A stretch of 64,000 bases of DNA from CAVQMC01 sp963713505 (GTDB lineage: Bacteria; Bacteroidota; Ignavibacteria; Ignavibacteriales; Ignavibacteriaceae). The translations under genes were made by a program, and so were the position numbers. Numbering within the stretch: the first letter of the stretch is position 1; every line of letters begins with the position of its first letter. Location of the stretch: assembly GCA_963713505.1 (NCBI GenBank), contig CAVQMC010000025.1:1-64000 (forward strand). Reading direction: 5' to 3'. Positions 10,050-19,300 of the stretch are shown piece by piece. The notes under the pieces were generated by a model. The model was not told the DNA's origin and made no database searches. It worked only from the letters and a program-made list of their open reading frames with translations.

Positions 10050-10712
10050 ATGAATCTATTCGAAATATACTTAAAGGGCGGATTAATTATGTGGCCGATT
10101 CTCCTTTGTTCTATTCTCGGCCTGGCTGTTGTGATTGATAGATACATTGTTATTAGAAAAGCAAAAATTAATATTCCTGCTTTCATGGTTAGAATTAGAG
10201 GAATGATAAAAAAGAATGATATTTCCGGCGCAATAAGCTATTGTATGGAAGAAAAATCTCCAGTTGCAAATATTGTAAGAAAGGGATTAAAGAAATACAG
10301 ACTAGGACATGAAAGGGTTAAAGAAGCAATTGAAAATGCAGGCCGACAGGAAATTAGTAAGCTTGAAAAAGGTTTATCTGTTTTAGCTTCAATTGCAGGT
10401 ATTGCTCCTTTACTTGGTTTTTTAGGTACAGTTACCGGAATGATTTCTGCATTTATGACAATTCAGGATTTAGCTGGTTCTGCAAATCCAAGTGATTTGG
10501 CCGGAGGTATTTGGGAAGCTTTAATAACTACTGCTTTCGGGTTGATTGTCGGTATTCCAGCTTTAGCTTTATATAATTATTTCTTAAGTGCAGTTAAAAA
10601 ACTTGTTGGCGATATGGAAACAGTTGCAAACGATGTTGTTGATATTGTTCATGATACAAGCGGCAGCGGAAGTACTTCAAGTGTTGAAGAAGAAATAGAA
10701 ATAGATTTATAG
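10050..10712 (+). CDS. exbB: ExbB/TolQ-type proton channel subunit
   Basis: 220-residue MotA/TolQ/ExbB family protein. There is an N-terminal TM (MWPILLCSILGLAVVIDRYIV), a cytoplasmic helical region, then the family hallmark around GIAPLLGFLGTVTGMISAF and GGIWEALITTAFGLIVGIPAL, forming TM2 and TM3. It forms the pentameric proton channel that, with ExbD, drives TonB. A good Shine-Dalgarno (AGAAGG) precedes the ATG. It is in one operon with exbD (8-base gap) and tonB. The local context (TPR, barrel, SPOR) would also fit a TolQ-like role, so exbB versus tolQ is not certain. Confidence 0.9.
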   Translation: MNLFEIYLKGGLIMWPILLCSILGLAVVIDRYIVIRKAKINIPAFMVRIRGMIKKNDISGAISYCMEEKSPVANIVRKGLKKYRLGHERVKEAIENAGRQEISKLEKGLSVLASIAGIAPLLGFLGTVTGMISAFMTIQDLAGSANPSDLAGGIWEALITTAFGLIVGIPALALYNYFLSAVKKLVGDMETVANDVVDIVHDTSGSGSTSSVEEEIEIDL

Positions 10713-10720
10713 GAATCAAA

Positions 10721-11125
10721 ATGAAATTTGAATTATCAAATAGACCTTTAAGTATATTCAGTTATTCTTCTTTAACTGATATTGTAATGCTGCTGGTAAT
10801 ATTTTTTCTTCTTACTTCTCAATTCATTATTACTACCGGCGTTAAAGTTAAACTGCCGGCTTCAAAAACTAATGAACAGTCTGCTCCGGCAAAACTAGTT
10901 GTTACGTTAACTTCAAACGGCGGCGTTTATGCAGGCAATGAAGAAACAAGTATTGATGCTTTGCCATCTAAATTAGCTGAGCTTAAAGGTACAATGACTG
11001 AAAGCAATTTAATCATAAGAGCAGATAAAAGTGTTGCCGTTGATATGGTGATAAAAGTAATCGATGCGGCTAAATCAAATGGAATTGATAAATTTACTAT
11101 TGAAACGCAAAAAGAGAAATTGTAA
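10721..11125 (+). CDS. exbD: ExbD/TolR-type biopolymer transport protein
   Basis: 134 residues: short cytoplasmic N-terminus, one TM (LTDIVMLLVIFFLLTSQFI) bearing the conserved Asp in SLTDIVM that carries the proton in this family, then a periplasmic domain ending in IDAAKSNGIDKFTIETQ. This is normal length for ExbD/TolR. It sits between exbB and tonB with gaps of 8 and 9 bases and acts in the inner membrane as the partner of the channel. Confidence 0.9.
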   Translation: MKFELSNRPLSIFSYSSLTDIVMLLVIFFLLTSQFIITTGVKVKLPASKTNEQSAPAKLVVTLTSNGGVYAGNEETSIDALPSKLAELKGTMTESNLIIRADKSVAVDMVIKVIDAAKSNGIDKFTIETQKEKL

Positions 11126-11134
11126 AAGATAATT

Positions 11135-11833
11135 ATGTCTTATTATTCAATTAGAAATATTTCATATTCAGTATCAATAGGGTTACATATAATTATATTT
11201 ATCCTGCTGCTGCTGATAACTTATTCGAATACTTATCAGCAGCCGGAATATGTTGAATTAACATTCGGTGTTTCCGGCAAACAAGGTTCATCGGGAAATA
11301 TTGGTACCCAGGTAACGGAAGTTGAAGAACTTGCAAAAACCGAAAAGAAAAATGAAACGGTTGATAAAAACAAGGAAGTAAAAGTAGTTGAACTTCCTAA
11401 AGCAAAAAATACTTCTGATGATAATGTTGTAAAACCTGCAGAAAAAGATAAAATTGTAGCAGAAAAATCCAAAACAGAAACCAAGGAAAAAACCAACTCC
11501 AACGTTACATCAGTCGGACAGGGAAACAAGGCGGAAGGAGAGGGTAGTTTTGGATTTGATATTGATTGGGGCGGCAACGGGAAAAGAAAAATATACAGTT
11601 ATGTCCTGCCTTCATATCCCGAGGGTGTAAATAAAGAAATTGATATTAGATTAAGATTTACAATTCTGCCGGATGGGACAGTTGGTACAATTTTACCTCT
11701 TACAAAAGCAGACACCCGTTTGGAAAATGCAGCTATAAATTCTTTAAGGCAGTGGAGATTTGAAAAGTTAGATCCTAATAGAAAACAAGTTGAGCAGGCA
11801 GCAATTATTGTATTTCCTTACCGGCTTCAGTAG
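11135..11833 (+). CDS. tonB: TonB family energy-transducing protein
   Basis: 232 residues: an N-terminal TM anchor (SVSIGLHIIIFILLLLITYS), a Lys/Glu-rich periplasmic linker (residues about 65-135) rather than a Pro-rich one, and a C-terminal TonB domain (SYPEGVNKEIDIRLRF, TILPDGTVGTI, LENAAINSLRQWRFEKLD). It transmits ExbB/ExbD energy to an outer-membrane partner; the barrel at 5710 is a candidate. The 3' end overlaps by 29 bases the convergent gene on the minus strand. Confidence 0.9.
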   Translation: MSYYSIRNISYSVSIGLHIIIFILLLLITYSNTYQQPEYVELTFGVSGKQGSSGNIGTQVTEVEELAKTEKKNETVDKNKEVKVVELPKAKNTSDDNVVKPAEKDKIVAEKSKTETKEKTNSNVTSVGQGNKAEGEGSFGFDIDWGGNGKRKIYSYVLPSYPEGVNKEIDIRLRFTILPDGTVGTILPLTKADTRLENAAINSLRQWRFEKLDPNRKQVEQAAIIVFPYRLQ

Positions 11834-12104
11834 GTTCTTCTTTGTAGTAAATCCGGTAGAAAAAATATTCTGCAATTGTTAAAATTGTTAAGGAAAAAGC
11901 ATCTCTATCGTAAAAGATTCCCAATCCTTTCGGTTCCATAACTGCTTTGGCAATTATACTTGCAATTGACCATCCTACTGAAAATAAAACAGCAATTAAA
12001 CCTAAATTTAAAAGTGCAGATTTTAAATTTTCATCCTGCCATTTTTTAGTAAATATTACCAAAGCAAAAATAAGATGTGCCGCAAAAATGATTGCTGTAA
12101 CCAT
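11805..12104 (-). CDS. Small integral membrane protein, unknown function
   Basis: 99 residues with three hydrophobic helices (AIIFAAHLIFALVIF, ALLNLGLIAVLFSVGWSIAS, a third around SLTILTIAEYFFYRIYY). I do not recognise a named family. Coding is supported by the regular TM pattern and by tight spacing (17 bases) behind the DUF4199-like gene in a four-gene minus-strand run. Its last 29 bases lie within the 3' end of tonB on the other strand. Confidence 0.65.
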   Translation of the reverse strand: MVTAIIFAAHLIFALVIFTKKWQDENLKSALLNLGLIAVLFSVGWSIASIIAKAVMEPKGLGIFYDRDAFSLTILTIAEYFFYRIYYKEEPTEAGKEIQ

Positions 12105-12121
12105 TTTAAATAAGGATTAGG

Positions 12122-12625
12122 TTAAACATTAGTTTTTTTATTAACGAATTTCATTCCGACTACACCGCCGAGCATTCCGAAAATAATATCTACAATTAAA
12201 TTACTGAGTAAAATCATAAATGCGTAAAGAGTGGAGAAACCTGAAGTTTTAATTTGAGCTGACATGTTTTTTAATAATTTCATAGAAGGTTGAAACAATT
12301 TATCTAAATTATAACTTTTAACCGCGGCTTCAGTTTGAGGGAGGGACTCAACTAACTCATTTGTATGTGTTATATAAGTGATAATTACATCGAAAAATGA
12401 AGAGAAAATTGCCGCAAAAACCCCCGTTAAAAATCCAATAAATAGCGCAGTTTTTAAATCAATACTTGATTGACCTCCGTTGATTCTGAAAAATAAATAT
12501 ATACCTAAAACTGCAAACAAAGGAATTATTAAACAGCAGCTGAAAACTTTTAAAGCAGGAACTGTAGTTAAAACTGCGGCACCAAATCCGCAGACGAGAG
12601 AAGATAAATATTTATTTTTTGACAT
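12122..12625 (-). CDS. DUF4199-like integral membrane protein
   Basis: 167 residues with four predicted TMs: two near the N-terminus (CGFGAAVLTTVPALKVFSCC, LIIPLFAVLGIYLFF), one at TALFIGFLTGVFAAIFSSFF and a last ending FGMLGGVVGMKF. The layout, with a soluble loop between TM3 and TM4, resembles the DUF4199 proteins common in Bacteroidota; this is a family-level guess. Its ATG lies inside the last codons of the upstream DUF2085 gene (stop at 12612-12614), indicating translational coupling. Confidence 0.65.
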   Translation of the reverse strand: MSKNKYLSSLVCGFGAAVLTTVPALKVFSCCLIIPLFAVLGIYLFFRINGGQSSIDLKTALFIGFLTGVFAAIFSSFFDVIITYITHTNELVESLPQTEAAVKSYNLDKLFQPSMKLLKNMSAQIKTSGFSTLYAFMILLSNLIVDIIFGMLGGVVGMKFVNKKTNV

Positions 12626-13143
12626 TTTTATTTTCTGCAGTTCTATAAATTGAATTTTCTATAGTTTCTAAAATAAATATAAATATGATCGAACCAAATA
12701 AAATGCCTGTCGACATTGCCAATAACTTTGAATAAGAATAAATGTTAAAAGTTGTAAAAACAACATCAAGAATTAAGGGAAGAGAAAAATATATCAGGTA
12801 ATTAATATTATGTACGTTTTTTAGTTTAAAAGAACAGACTTAAAAATGAAGCAAAGAAAGCGCCTAAATAAATTCCCGTGCATCTTGCACACACAAACAA
12901 TTTGTAACCGTTAATTGAAAATGTTTTGCTGTCAAGCTGATGACATACATGAGAATAACAAAGTTTTACAAAAGGAGAAATTACTGCGGCTAAATCACTT
13001 TTATAAAAAATAGAATTAAAACCTAAGCCTAATAACCAAAGCAGAATACCAATGAAAAATATTAATCTTAATAAAAATATTTTTTTAGAAGATGAATGAA
13101 TCCTTTTTACTTCGCTTATGTTTTCTATTGATAGTGATTGCAA
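12612..13143 (-). CDS. DUF2085 family membrane protein, interrupted by a frameshift
   Basis: The N-terminal part (to about residue 103) holds the DUF2085 signature: FVKLCYSHVCHQLDSKTFSI, then KLFVCARCTGIYLGAFFAS. In the first frame a stop falls just after FLSLFF at about 12826. One base over, the same protein continues through NINYLIYFSLPLILDVVF and LLAMSTGILFGSIIF to a stop at 12612-12614, giving about 177 residues, the usual length and C-terminal pattern of the family. Skipping one T (plus-strand A at 12834) restores it. Cys/His residues suggest metal binding, but function is unknown. It overlaps the start of the downstream gene. Confidence 0.72.
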
Positions 13144-13155
13144 TTAAAATTCTTA

Positions 13156-13995
13156 TTATTGAAAAATAACAATATTCTTTTCAGTTAAAACGTATAATCT
13201 TTTATTAAATATTAATGAACAGATAATTTTATTATCAAAGTTGTAATTATTTAAAATTAGTTTTGTAAAATCTTCTTCTTTGAGTCTTAAATTTTTTGTT
13301 AAAATTTCATCATCAGTATTCATCACTAAAATGTCATTAATTATTCTAATGTATTTATAGTCCTGCTCAACTTTTGCAGCCGATATTTCATTTCCATATT
13401 GATCAAATACGACTAAATTTTGGCTGTCTAATACATAAATATTATTTGCTGATGAAATTGCTAATTTTTTAGGTTTCTTTAGAGAATAATTAACATCATT
13501 GTATCCGCCGAAGTTAAGTACAAAATTTCCGAAAAGATCAAATTTAATTATACGGCTGTTTTCTGAATCTAAAATATATAAATCACCTTGATTAGAAGTT
13601 TCGGCAGCCAATGGATATCCAAACTGTTCGTTTGAATTATCACTTTCCCTTGTATAAAGTGAAGAAATGAAATTCAGATCTTTATCAAATCTCTGCACCC
13701 TGTGATTGTTTTTATCGCAAACATAAATATTTAAGGAAGTTGCAAAAACATCAGAAGGATAATCGAAATTCGCCTGTTTCCAGCCGTAACCTCCGATATC
13801 GTTAATTACATTTCCTAAAGTATCTAATTTATAAACTTCATTTGAGCGTGCATCCGTAACAAAGATAAATCCAGTTGGATTTATATAAAAAGATGTTGCT
13901 TCCTGAAAATTTCCAATAGTATTTACATAATTTAATGTTTGAGAATAAACTGGAAATGCAAATAATATTAAAATAATAATTAAAGCTTTTTTCAT
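13156..13995 (-). CDS. Secreted NHL-repeat / six-bladed beta-propeller protein
   Basis: 279 residues with a signal peptide (ALIIILILFAFPVYSQ). The rest is repeated propeller blades of the NHL type: GFIFVTDARSNEVYKLDTLG, NIYVCDKNNHRVQRFDKDL, DLYILDSENSRIIKFDLFGN, NIYVLDSQNLVVFDQYGN. The recurring D...N.r...fd..gn is diagnostic. Such propellers usually bind proteins or glycans. It is the first gene of the minus-strand run, 12 bases before the DUF2085 gene; the upstream gap faces the tRNA promoter on the other strand. Confidence 0.82.
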   Translation of the reverse strand: MKKALIIILILFAFPVYSQTLNYVNTIGNFQEATSFYINPTGFIFVTDARSNEVYKLDTLGNVINDIGGYGWKQANFDYPSDVFATSLNIYVCDKNNHRVQRFDKDLNFISSLYTRESDNSNEQFGYPLAAETSNQGDLYILDSENSRIIKFDLFGNFVLNFGGYNDVNYSLKKPKKLAISSANNIYVLDSQNLVVFDQYGNEISAAKVEQDYKYIRIINDILVMNTDDEILTKNLRLKEEDFTKLILNNYNFDNKIICSLIFNKRLYVLTEKNIVIFQ

Positions 13996-14126
13996 TTAAT
14001 TTTATGTAAAATGTTTATTTCTAAAAATATGAAAATATTAATTAAAATGATTAAAAAGTAAAAATATATAGTGCTATTTGATTGTTATTTTAAGTTATTA
14101 TTCAAAATTTAAGCAAAACAAAATAG

Positions 14127-14158
14127 TTTGTGTAGAATAATTAAAGTTTGTATTTTTG
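14127..14158 (+). promoter_or_regulatory. Bacteroidota-type promoter of tRNA-Gln
   Basis: TTTG at 14127-14130 and TATTTTTG at 14151-14158 are separated by 20 bases, matching the -33 TTTG / -7 TAnnTTTG consensus of the Bacteroidota primary sigma factor. The tRNA begins 20 bases downstream, an appropriate distance. Confidence 0.65.
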
Positions 14159-14178
14159 CAGATAAATTAATGTTAAAC

Positions 14179-14251
14179 TGCCTCATGGTGTAATTGGCAA
14201 CACGTCTGACTCTGGATCAGAAGAGTCCAGGTTCGAGCCCTGGTGAGGCAG
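14179..14251 (+). tRNA. tRNA-Gln (anticodon CTG)
   Basis: Full cloverleaf: acceptor TGCCTCA pairs with TGAGGCA, anticodon arm TCTGA-CTCTGGA-TCAGA with anticodon CTG, T arm CCAGG-TTCGAGC-CCTGG, discriminator G. CCA is not encoded. Confidence 0.95.
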
Positions 14252-14387
14252 CTAGGATGGAAAATGAATGATGGTAATTGGAATATGGATTAAACGTTTT
14301 TCGAAAAACATAATTTAATTCTAAAATTATTCAGTTAATACATTCCATTTTACTTCTTCCATCTTATATTTACCATGCTTTTACACC

Positions 14388-14461
14388 GGCGCGTTCGTCT
14401 AGTGGCTTAGGACGCCGCCCTCTCAAGGCGGAGATCACGGGTTCGAATCCCGTACGCGCTA
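14388..14461 (+). tRNA. tRNA-Glu (anticodon CTC)
   Basis: Acceptor GGCGCGT pairs with ACGCGCT (first pair G:U), D arm GTCT...GGAC, anticodon arm CCGCC-CTCTCAA-GGCGG with anticodon CTC, T arm ACGGG-TTCGAAT-CCCGT, discriminator A. CCA is not encoded. It lies 136 bases after tRNA-Gln, probably on the same transcript. Confidence 0.93.
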
Positions 14462-14469
14462 CTTTTTCA

Positions 14470-14498
14470 GGCTTGTTTATTAGACAAGCCTTTTATTT
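14470..14498 (+). terminator. Terminator of the tRNA transcript
   Basis: Stem GGCTTGT / ACAAGCC (7 bp, 7-base loop) followed by a T-rich tract. It begins 8 bases after the end of tRNA-Glu. Confidence 0.8.
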
Positions 14499-14551
14499 TG
14501 TTTTTTCATTCATTATCAATATTTTCAATTAAAGAATAATTAGTTAGCTAA

Positions 14552-14896
14552 ATGAAGAGATACGAAAAACATATTTTTATCTGCGAAAATAAAAGACCTC
14601 CGGATGATCCGAGAGGATGCTGTGCAGATAAAGGCGGTTCGGAATTAAAAGCACAATTCAAAAAAAGGATTAAAGAACTTGGATTAAAAAGCGAAGTCCG
14701 TGCAAATACTTCCGGCTGTTTGGATGCCTGCGAATTCGGTGCAAGTGTGGTTGTTTACCCGGAACAAATTTGGTACGGTGGGGTTACATTGGAAGATGTT
14801 GAGGAAATTCTTCAAAGTCATATTATAAATAATAAACCTGTAGAAAGGTTATTCATAAAACATCCTAAATTTAACAAAGATGCCCTCAAAGTCTGA
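14552..14896 (+). CDS. Thioredoxin-like [2Fe-2S] ferredoxin
   Basis: 114 residues of the thioredoxin-fold ferredoxin family. HIFICENKRP starts strand 1. The cluster ligands are Cys10 and Cys22/23 of the GCCADKGG segment, then the pair in NTSGCLDACEFGASVVVYP. WYGGVTLEDVEEIL closes the domain. It probably acts as a soluble electron carrier. The stop overlaps the start of nth by 17 bases, so the two are translationally coupled; an electron-carrier link to the Fe-S repair enzyme is only suggestive. Confidence 0.85.
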   Translation: MKRYEKHIFICENKRPPDDPRGCCADKGGSELKAQFKKRIKELGLKSEVRANTSGCLDACEFGASVVVYPEQIWYGGVTLEDVEEILQSHIINNKPVERLFIKHPKFNKDALKV

Positions 14897-15530
14897 ACTT
14901 GATCATGCAGAAAAAGTTTTCGGGCGATTGAAAAAAAATTATCCCGATGTAAAACCTGCTTTAAATTATTCAAGTGCATTTCAGCTTTTAATTGCAACAA
15001 TCCTTTCCGCTCAATGCACAGATGAAAGAGTTAATATTGTAACAAAAGATTTGTTCAAAAAATATAAATCTCCAACAGATTATATAAATGTTCCGCAGAT
15101 TGAATTAGAAAAAGATATTTATTCAACAGGGTTTTATAAACAAAAAGCAAAAAGTATAAAACAATGCTGTTCAAAATTGATTGAAGAATTTAAAGGAAAA
15201 GTTCCGGAAGATTTTGAAGCATTGAATAAACTTCCCGGAGTCGGAAGAAAAACTGCTTCTGTAGTTGTAGGAAATGCTTTTGGAATTCCGGCGATCGCAG
15301 TTGATACTCATGTTAAAAGATTATCTAATTTACTCGGTTTTATAAAATCCAACGATCCGACAAAAATTGAATTCAGATTAAAAGAATTAATACCGGAAAA
15401 AGATTGGGTAGATGCATCTCACTGGCTGGCTGCTCACGGAAGAACAATTTGTATTGCCAGGAGACCCAAATGTACAAAATGTTTTCTTGGAGATATTTGT
15501 CCAAGTTTTAATCCGGCAAATGATTACTAA
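14880..15530 (+). CDS. nth: Endonuclease III (DNA glycosylase/AP lyase)
   Basis: 216 residues, normal length. LIATILSAQCTDERVN opens the family core, the helix-hairpin-helix is LPGVGRKTASVVVGNAF with the catalytic Lys in GRKTA, and the catalytic Asp is in VDTHVKRL. The [4Fe-4S] loop C-x6-C-x2-C-x5-C is intact (CIARRPKCTKC, then FLGDIC). It excises oxidised pyrimidines and nicks abasic sites in base excision repair. The ATG lies inside the end of the ferredoxin gene. Confidence 0.95.
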   Translation: MPSKSELDHAEKVFGRLKKNYPDVKPALNYSSAFQLLIATILSAQCTDERVNIVTKDLFKKYKSPTDYINVPQIELEKDIYSTGFYKQKAKSIKQCCSKLIEEFKGKVPEDFEALNKLPGVGRKTASVVVGNAFGIPAIAVDTHVKRLSNLLGFIKSNDPTKIEFRLKELIPEKDWVDASHWLAAHGRTICIARRPKCTKCFLGDICPSFNPANDY

Positions 15531-15547
15531 CAAAAATTAAAAGTAAA

Positions 15548-16114
15548 ATGGAAGATCTTCAAAAAAACAGAGAAAAATGTTTGGAAATTTTAAAAGAATA
15601 CACAAAATCCGATAGTCTGCTTAAACATGCTTTTGCCGTTGAAATCTGTGTGAAAGCTTATGCAGAAAAATATAATGAAGATGTGGATTATTGGGGAAAT
15701 GTTGCACTGCTTCATGATTTTGATTATGAAATGTATCCGACTATGGAAGAACATCCTGCAAAAGGTTCGGAAATATTAAAAGAAAAAGGATTTGATGAGG
15801 AGTTTAGAAATTCAATTCTTTCTCATGCAAATTATACCGGTGTTCCCAGAAATACGTTATTAAGAAAAGTGCTTTTTGCATGCGATGAATTGGCCGGATT
15901 TATAACTGCCGTAACTTATGTCAGACCGAATAAAACAATAGATGAAGTTCAGGTTAAATCTGTTAAAAAGAAATTAAAAGATAAAGCTTTTGCAAAATCT
16001 GTAAGCAGGGAAGATATAATTAACGGTGCCGAAGTACTCGGAATTCCCCTCGAAGAACATATTTCTTTCTGTATAGAGGCTATGAAATCCAATAAAAATG
16101 AATTAGGGCTGTAA
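15548..16114 (+). CDS. HD-domain phosphohydrolase
   Basis: 188 residues. The metal-binding HD pattern is visible: a first His near LLKHAFAVE, the HD pair in NVALLHDFDYEMYP, a downstream His in EEHPAKGSEILKEKGF, and later LSHANYTG. This is the HDIG-type stand-alone domain common in Bacteroidota, expected to be a metal-dependent phosphomonoesterase or phosphodiesterase; the substrate is unknown. It is 17 bases after nth and likely cotranscribed. Confidence 0.8.
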   Translation: MEDLQKNREKCLEILKEYTKSDSLLKHAFAVEICVKAYAEKYNEDVDYWGNVALLHDFDYEMYPTMEEHPAKGSEILKEKGFDEEFRNSILSHANYTGVPRNTLLRKVLFACDELAGFITAVTYVRPNKTIDEVQVKSVKKKLKDKAFAKSVSREDIINGAEVLGIPLEEHISFCIEAMKSNKNELGL

Positions 16115-16259
16115 ATTCCTTAATTTTTTAGCAAAATTATTCAATTATTTAAATAAAAATCGGCAATATGACTTGATTCTTTTGCATGAACTGTGCTAAA
16201 TTTAAGATAAATAAAAGGAGAAATTATTAGAGATTTTTGCTACTGGTCGATTTATTATC

Positions 16260-16282
16260 CGAATAACGGATGGGTTTATTCG
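16260..16282 (+). promoter_or_regulatory. Inverted repeat in the porU leader
   Basis: CGAATAA (16260-16266) and TTATTCG (16276-16282) form a perfect 7-bp stem with a 9-base loop; a competing TCCG/CGGA hairpin shares bases 16258-16270. It lies about 40 bases upstream of porU and downstream of an AAAGGAG motif at 16214. It may be an RNA fold or a DNA site; I cannot assign it. Confidence 0.35.
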
Positions 16283-16320
16283 AAACTTTAAAACTGGTTT
16301 GTAAATAATCAAATTTGTTA

Positions 16321-19300
16321 ATGATTAGCAAAATCTCATTTATATTTCTTTTTGTTTTTACGATTTATTGCTTTCCTCAAAGTGATTATAAAATCATTTC
16401 GTCCGATAATAATTCCGTAACAATAGATTACACTCCTAAGTATACAGATACATCCGTTGTTGAGATTAATAATCAAAAGTACTTAAGACTTAATATTTTC
16501 CTTGGAAGTTCCCAACTGGCAGATACAGATTGGGGAATGCCGGATATTCCGGTTCGTGAATTTAATGTTGGTGTACCAGGTGAATTTGGAAATACGATTC
16601 AAGTATTAAATTCCTTTGCTAAAGAAATTAATGGAAAAGTGGTTCCAATTCCATTTTATAAAAAAGTAAAAGATTATAGCGAGGCAGAGTATAAATTAAA
16701 TTCAAAATATAATGATTATAAAAATCCGCCTGATTTAGTTCAGTTCGGAAAATACGGAATTGCAAGAGGAGTAAAAGTACAATCTATAATTGTTAATCCT
16801 GTTCAATTTGATGCACGTTCAAATAATATAAAACTTTATACTAAAATTATATTTCAGAATTAATTTCACTAAAAATCAAACTGTTTCTAATGTAAAAACA
16901 GATGATTTAATGAAAAATTCTGTAATCAATTTTAATACTGCAAAAAGATGGATACAAGGCACAAAGAAATTAAACAAAGTTACTGTAACCAATAGTGTTT
17001 TAGCAACTGGAACCTGGATAAGATTTGAAACTCCTAATGAAGGAATTTATAAAATAGACAAAAGCACTTTACAGTCTTTTGGATTGGATCCATCTCAAAT
17101 TGATCCGAGGACAATTAAAATATATAACAACGGAGGTTATGTTTTACCGGAAACTGTTTCTGCTTACGCTCCTAGTGATTTAGTAGAAAATGCGATAACC
17201 GTTGTTGGGCAAGATGATGGGAAATTTGATGACAGTGATTATATCCTTTTTTATGGAAGGGGAACAAACTTTTGGTATTATGATTCAACATCGCATAAAA
17301 TAGTCCGTGCTCAAAATCCTTATTCAAAAGTAAATTATTATTGGATTACATACGGCGGCAGTCCGGGAAAAAGAATTCAAAATGAACCAAGTTCAACGGA
17401 TGCAGCCGGATATGTTCAAACTTCAACTAAAGCTTTTAGATTTTGGGATAAGGATGAAATAAATCTTTTAAAAAGCGGCCGTTATTTTGTAGGTGATGCA
17501 TTTAATAGTGCAACAACGAGCAGAAATTATATCAATAAACTAGATCAATTAGTTCCGAATTCAACAATTGATTATAAGGTAAGATTTATTAATGGTGATT
17601 TAGGACCGATTTTATTAAATGTGCAGGAAAACAATAGTCAAATTTTTAATAATTATATAACGGGAAGATCTGTATATTCTTTTTCTGATTATGCTGCTGG
17701 ATATGCTTCCGAATTCTTAACTCATTATACAGGCAATCTTTCAAATAGCAGGAGTGATCTTAAATTTACTTTTAATGTCGGGGGTGAAAACTCACAAGGA
17801 TTTTTGGATTATTTTGAAATTACATATAATGAAAATTTAGTCCCTACAAATGATACTTTAAATTTCTTTTCTAAAGATACTTCTGCAGTAATTGAATATC
17901 ATCTAAGCGGATTTTCCACAAGTAATATTAAAGTTTATGATGTTACAGATTATGCAAATGTAAAATTAATTTCCGATCCCTTACTTTTAAGCGGTAGTGA
18001 GTTCAGATTTAAAAAAGTTCAAACCAGCGGCGGCGCATCAAAGTTTGTTGCGGTTGGATCAGATAAATATTTAACCCCGATAAACCCGGAACAAATTGAA
18101 AATTCCAATTTACATGGAATTGATCCCGGCGCAAAATTAATTATAGTAACCAATAAACAATTTCACGATCAAGCAATTAATTATCAAAATTACAGGGAAA
18201 ATCAATCTCCATATAAAATGAGCGCGGTAGTTGTAGATATAGATAAAGTTTTTAATGAGTTTTCCTGCGGAATGACGGATGTTAGCGGTTTAAGAAACTT
18301 TATTAAATATGCTTATGATAACTGGTCTATAAAACCTGAATATGTATTATTATTTGGCGACGGCACCTATGATTATAAAAATATCGAAGGCTTTAATAAT
18401 AATTATGTTTTAACTTATCAAACTCCTGAAAGCATGTATGGAATAAGCAGCTATACCACTGATGATTACTTTGTAAGGGTACATGGAGATGATAATGTAA
18501 TTGATCTTACTATTGGCCGGCTGAATATTAATTCCGTTAGTGAAGCCGAAAATGTTATAAATAAAATAGAAGAATACGAAACACGGGAAGATAAAACTAA
18601 CTGGAGAAATTTAATTACTCTTGTGGCTGATGACGGAAAAACTTCTAACGGCGATGATGGAAATATTCATACGCGTCAGTCTGAAACTTTAGCTAATACT
18701 TATATTCCTTCATCATTTGATTTACATAAAATTTATTTGGCTGAATATCCTGCTGTAATAACCGGAGACGGCAGAAGAAAACCTGAAGTGAACAAAGCAA
18801 TTATTAGCGCAATGAATGCCGGTACTATTATAGTTAATTATGTCGGCCATGGAAATCCCGATGTTTGGACACATGAAATAGTTTTTGATAGGAATGTATC
18901 TATTCCTCAGTTAAATAATTCCCGTTTTTTCTTTTTAACAGCTGCCACCTGCGATTTTGGTTATTATGATAGGACTAATATTCAAAGTGGATCAGAAGAT
19001 CTGGTGTTAAAACCGGATGGCGGTGCAATTGGCGTATTTTCTGCCTCAAGGGTAGTATTTTCAGATTCAAATGAAAGAATTATGGATGCCCTTTTTAGTA
19101 ATATAATGTTTACACCCCGTGACAGTACGAATTTACCCATTCCCATTGGGATTGCTTTTTATAATACTAAACAAACTAGATTTAATGAAAATGATCAGAA
19201 ATACCATTTATTCTGCGATCCTACAATTAGGTTGAATTTTCCGCACTACAATGCAACAGTAGATTCAGTCAACAATATTTCAGTAACCGATACTGTCAAT

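Noticed and set aside
11236..11577. 113-codon minus-strand frame inside tonB
   Set aside because: It is a Ser/Thr/Phe-rich shadow of the Lys/Glu-rich TonB linker; tonB itself has clear domains.
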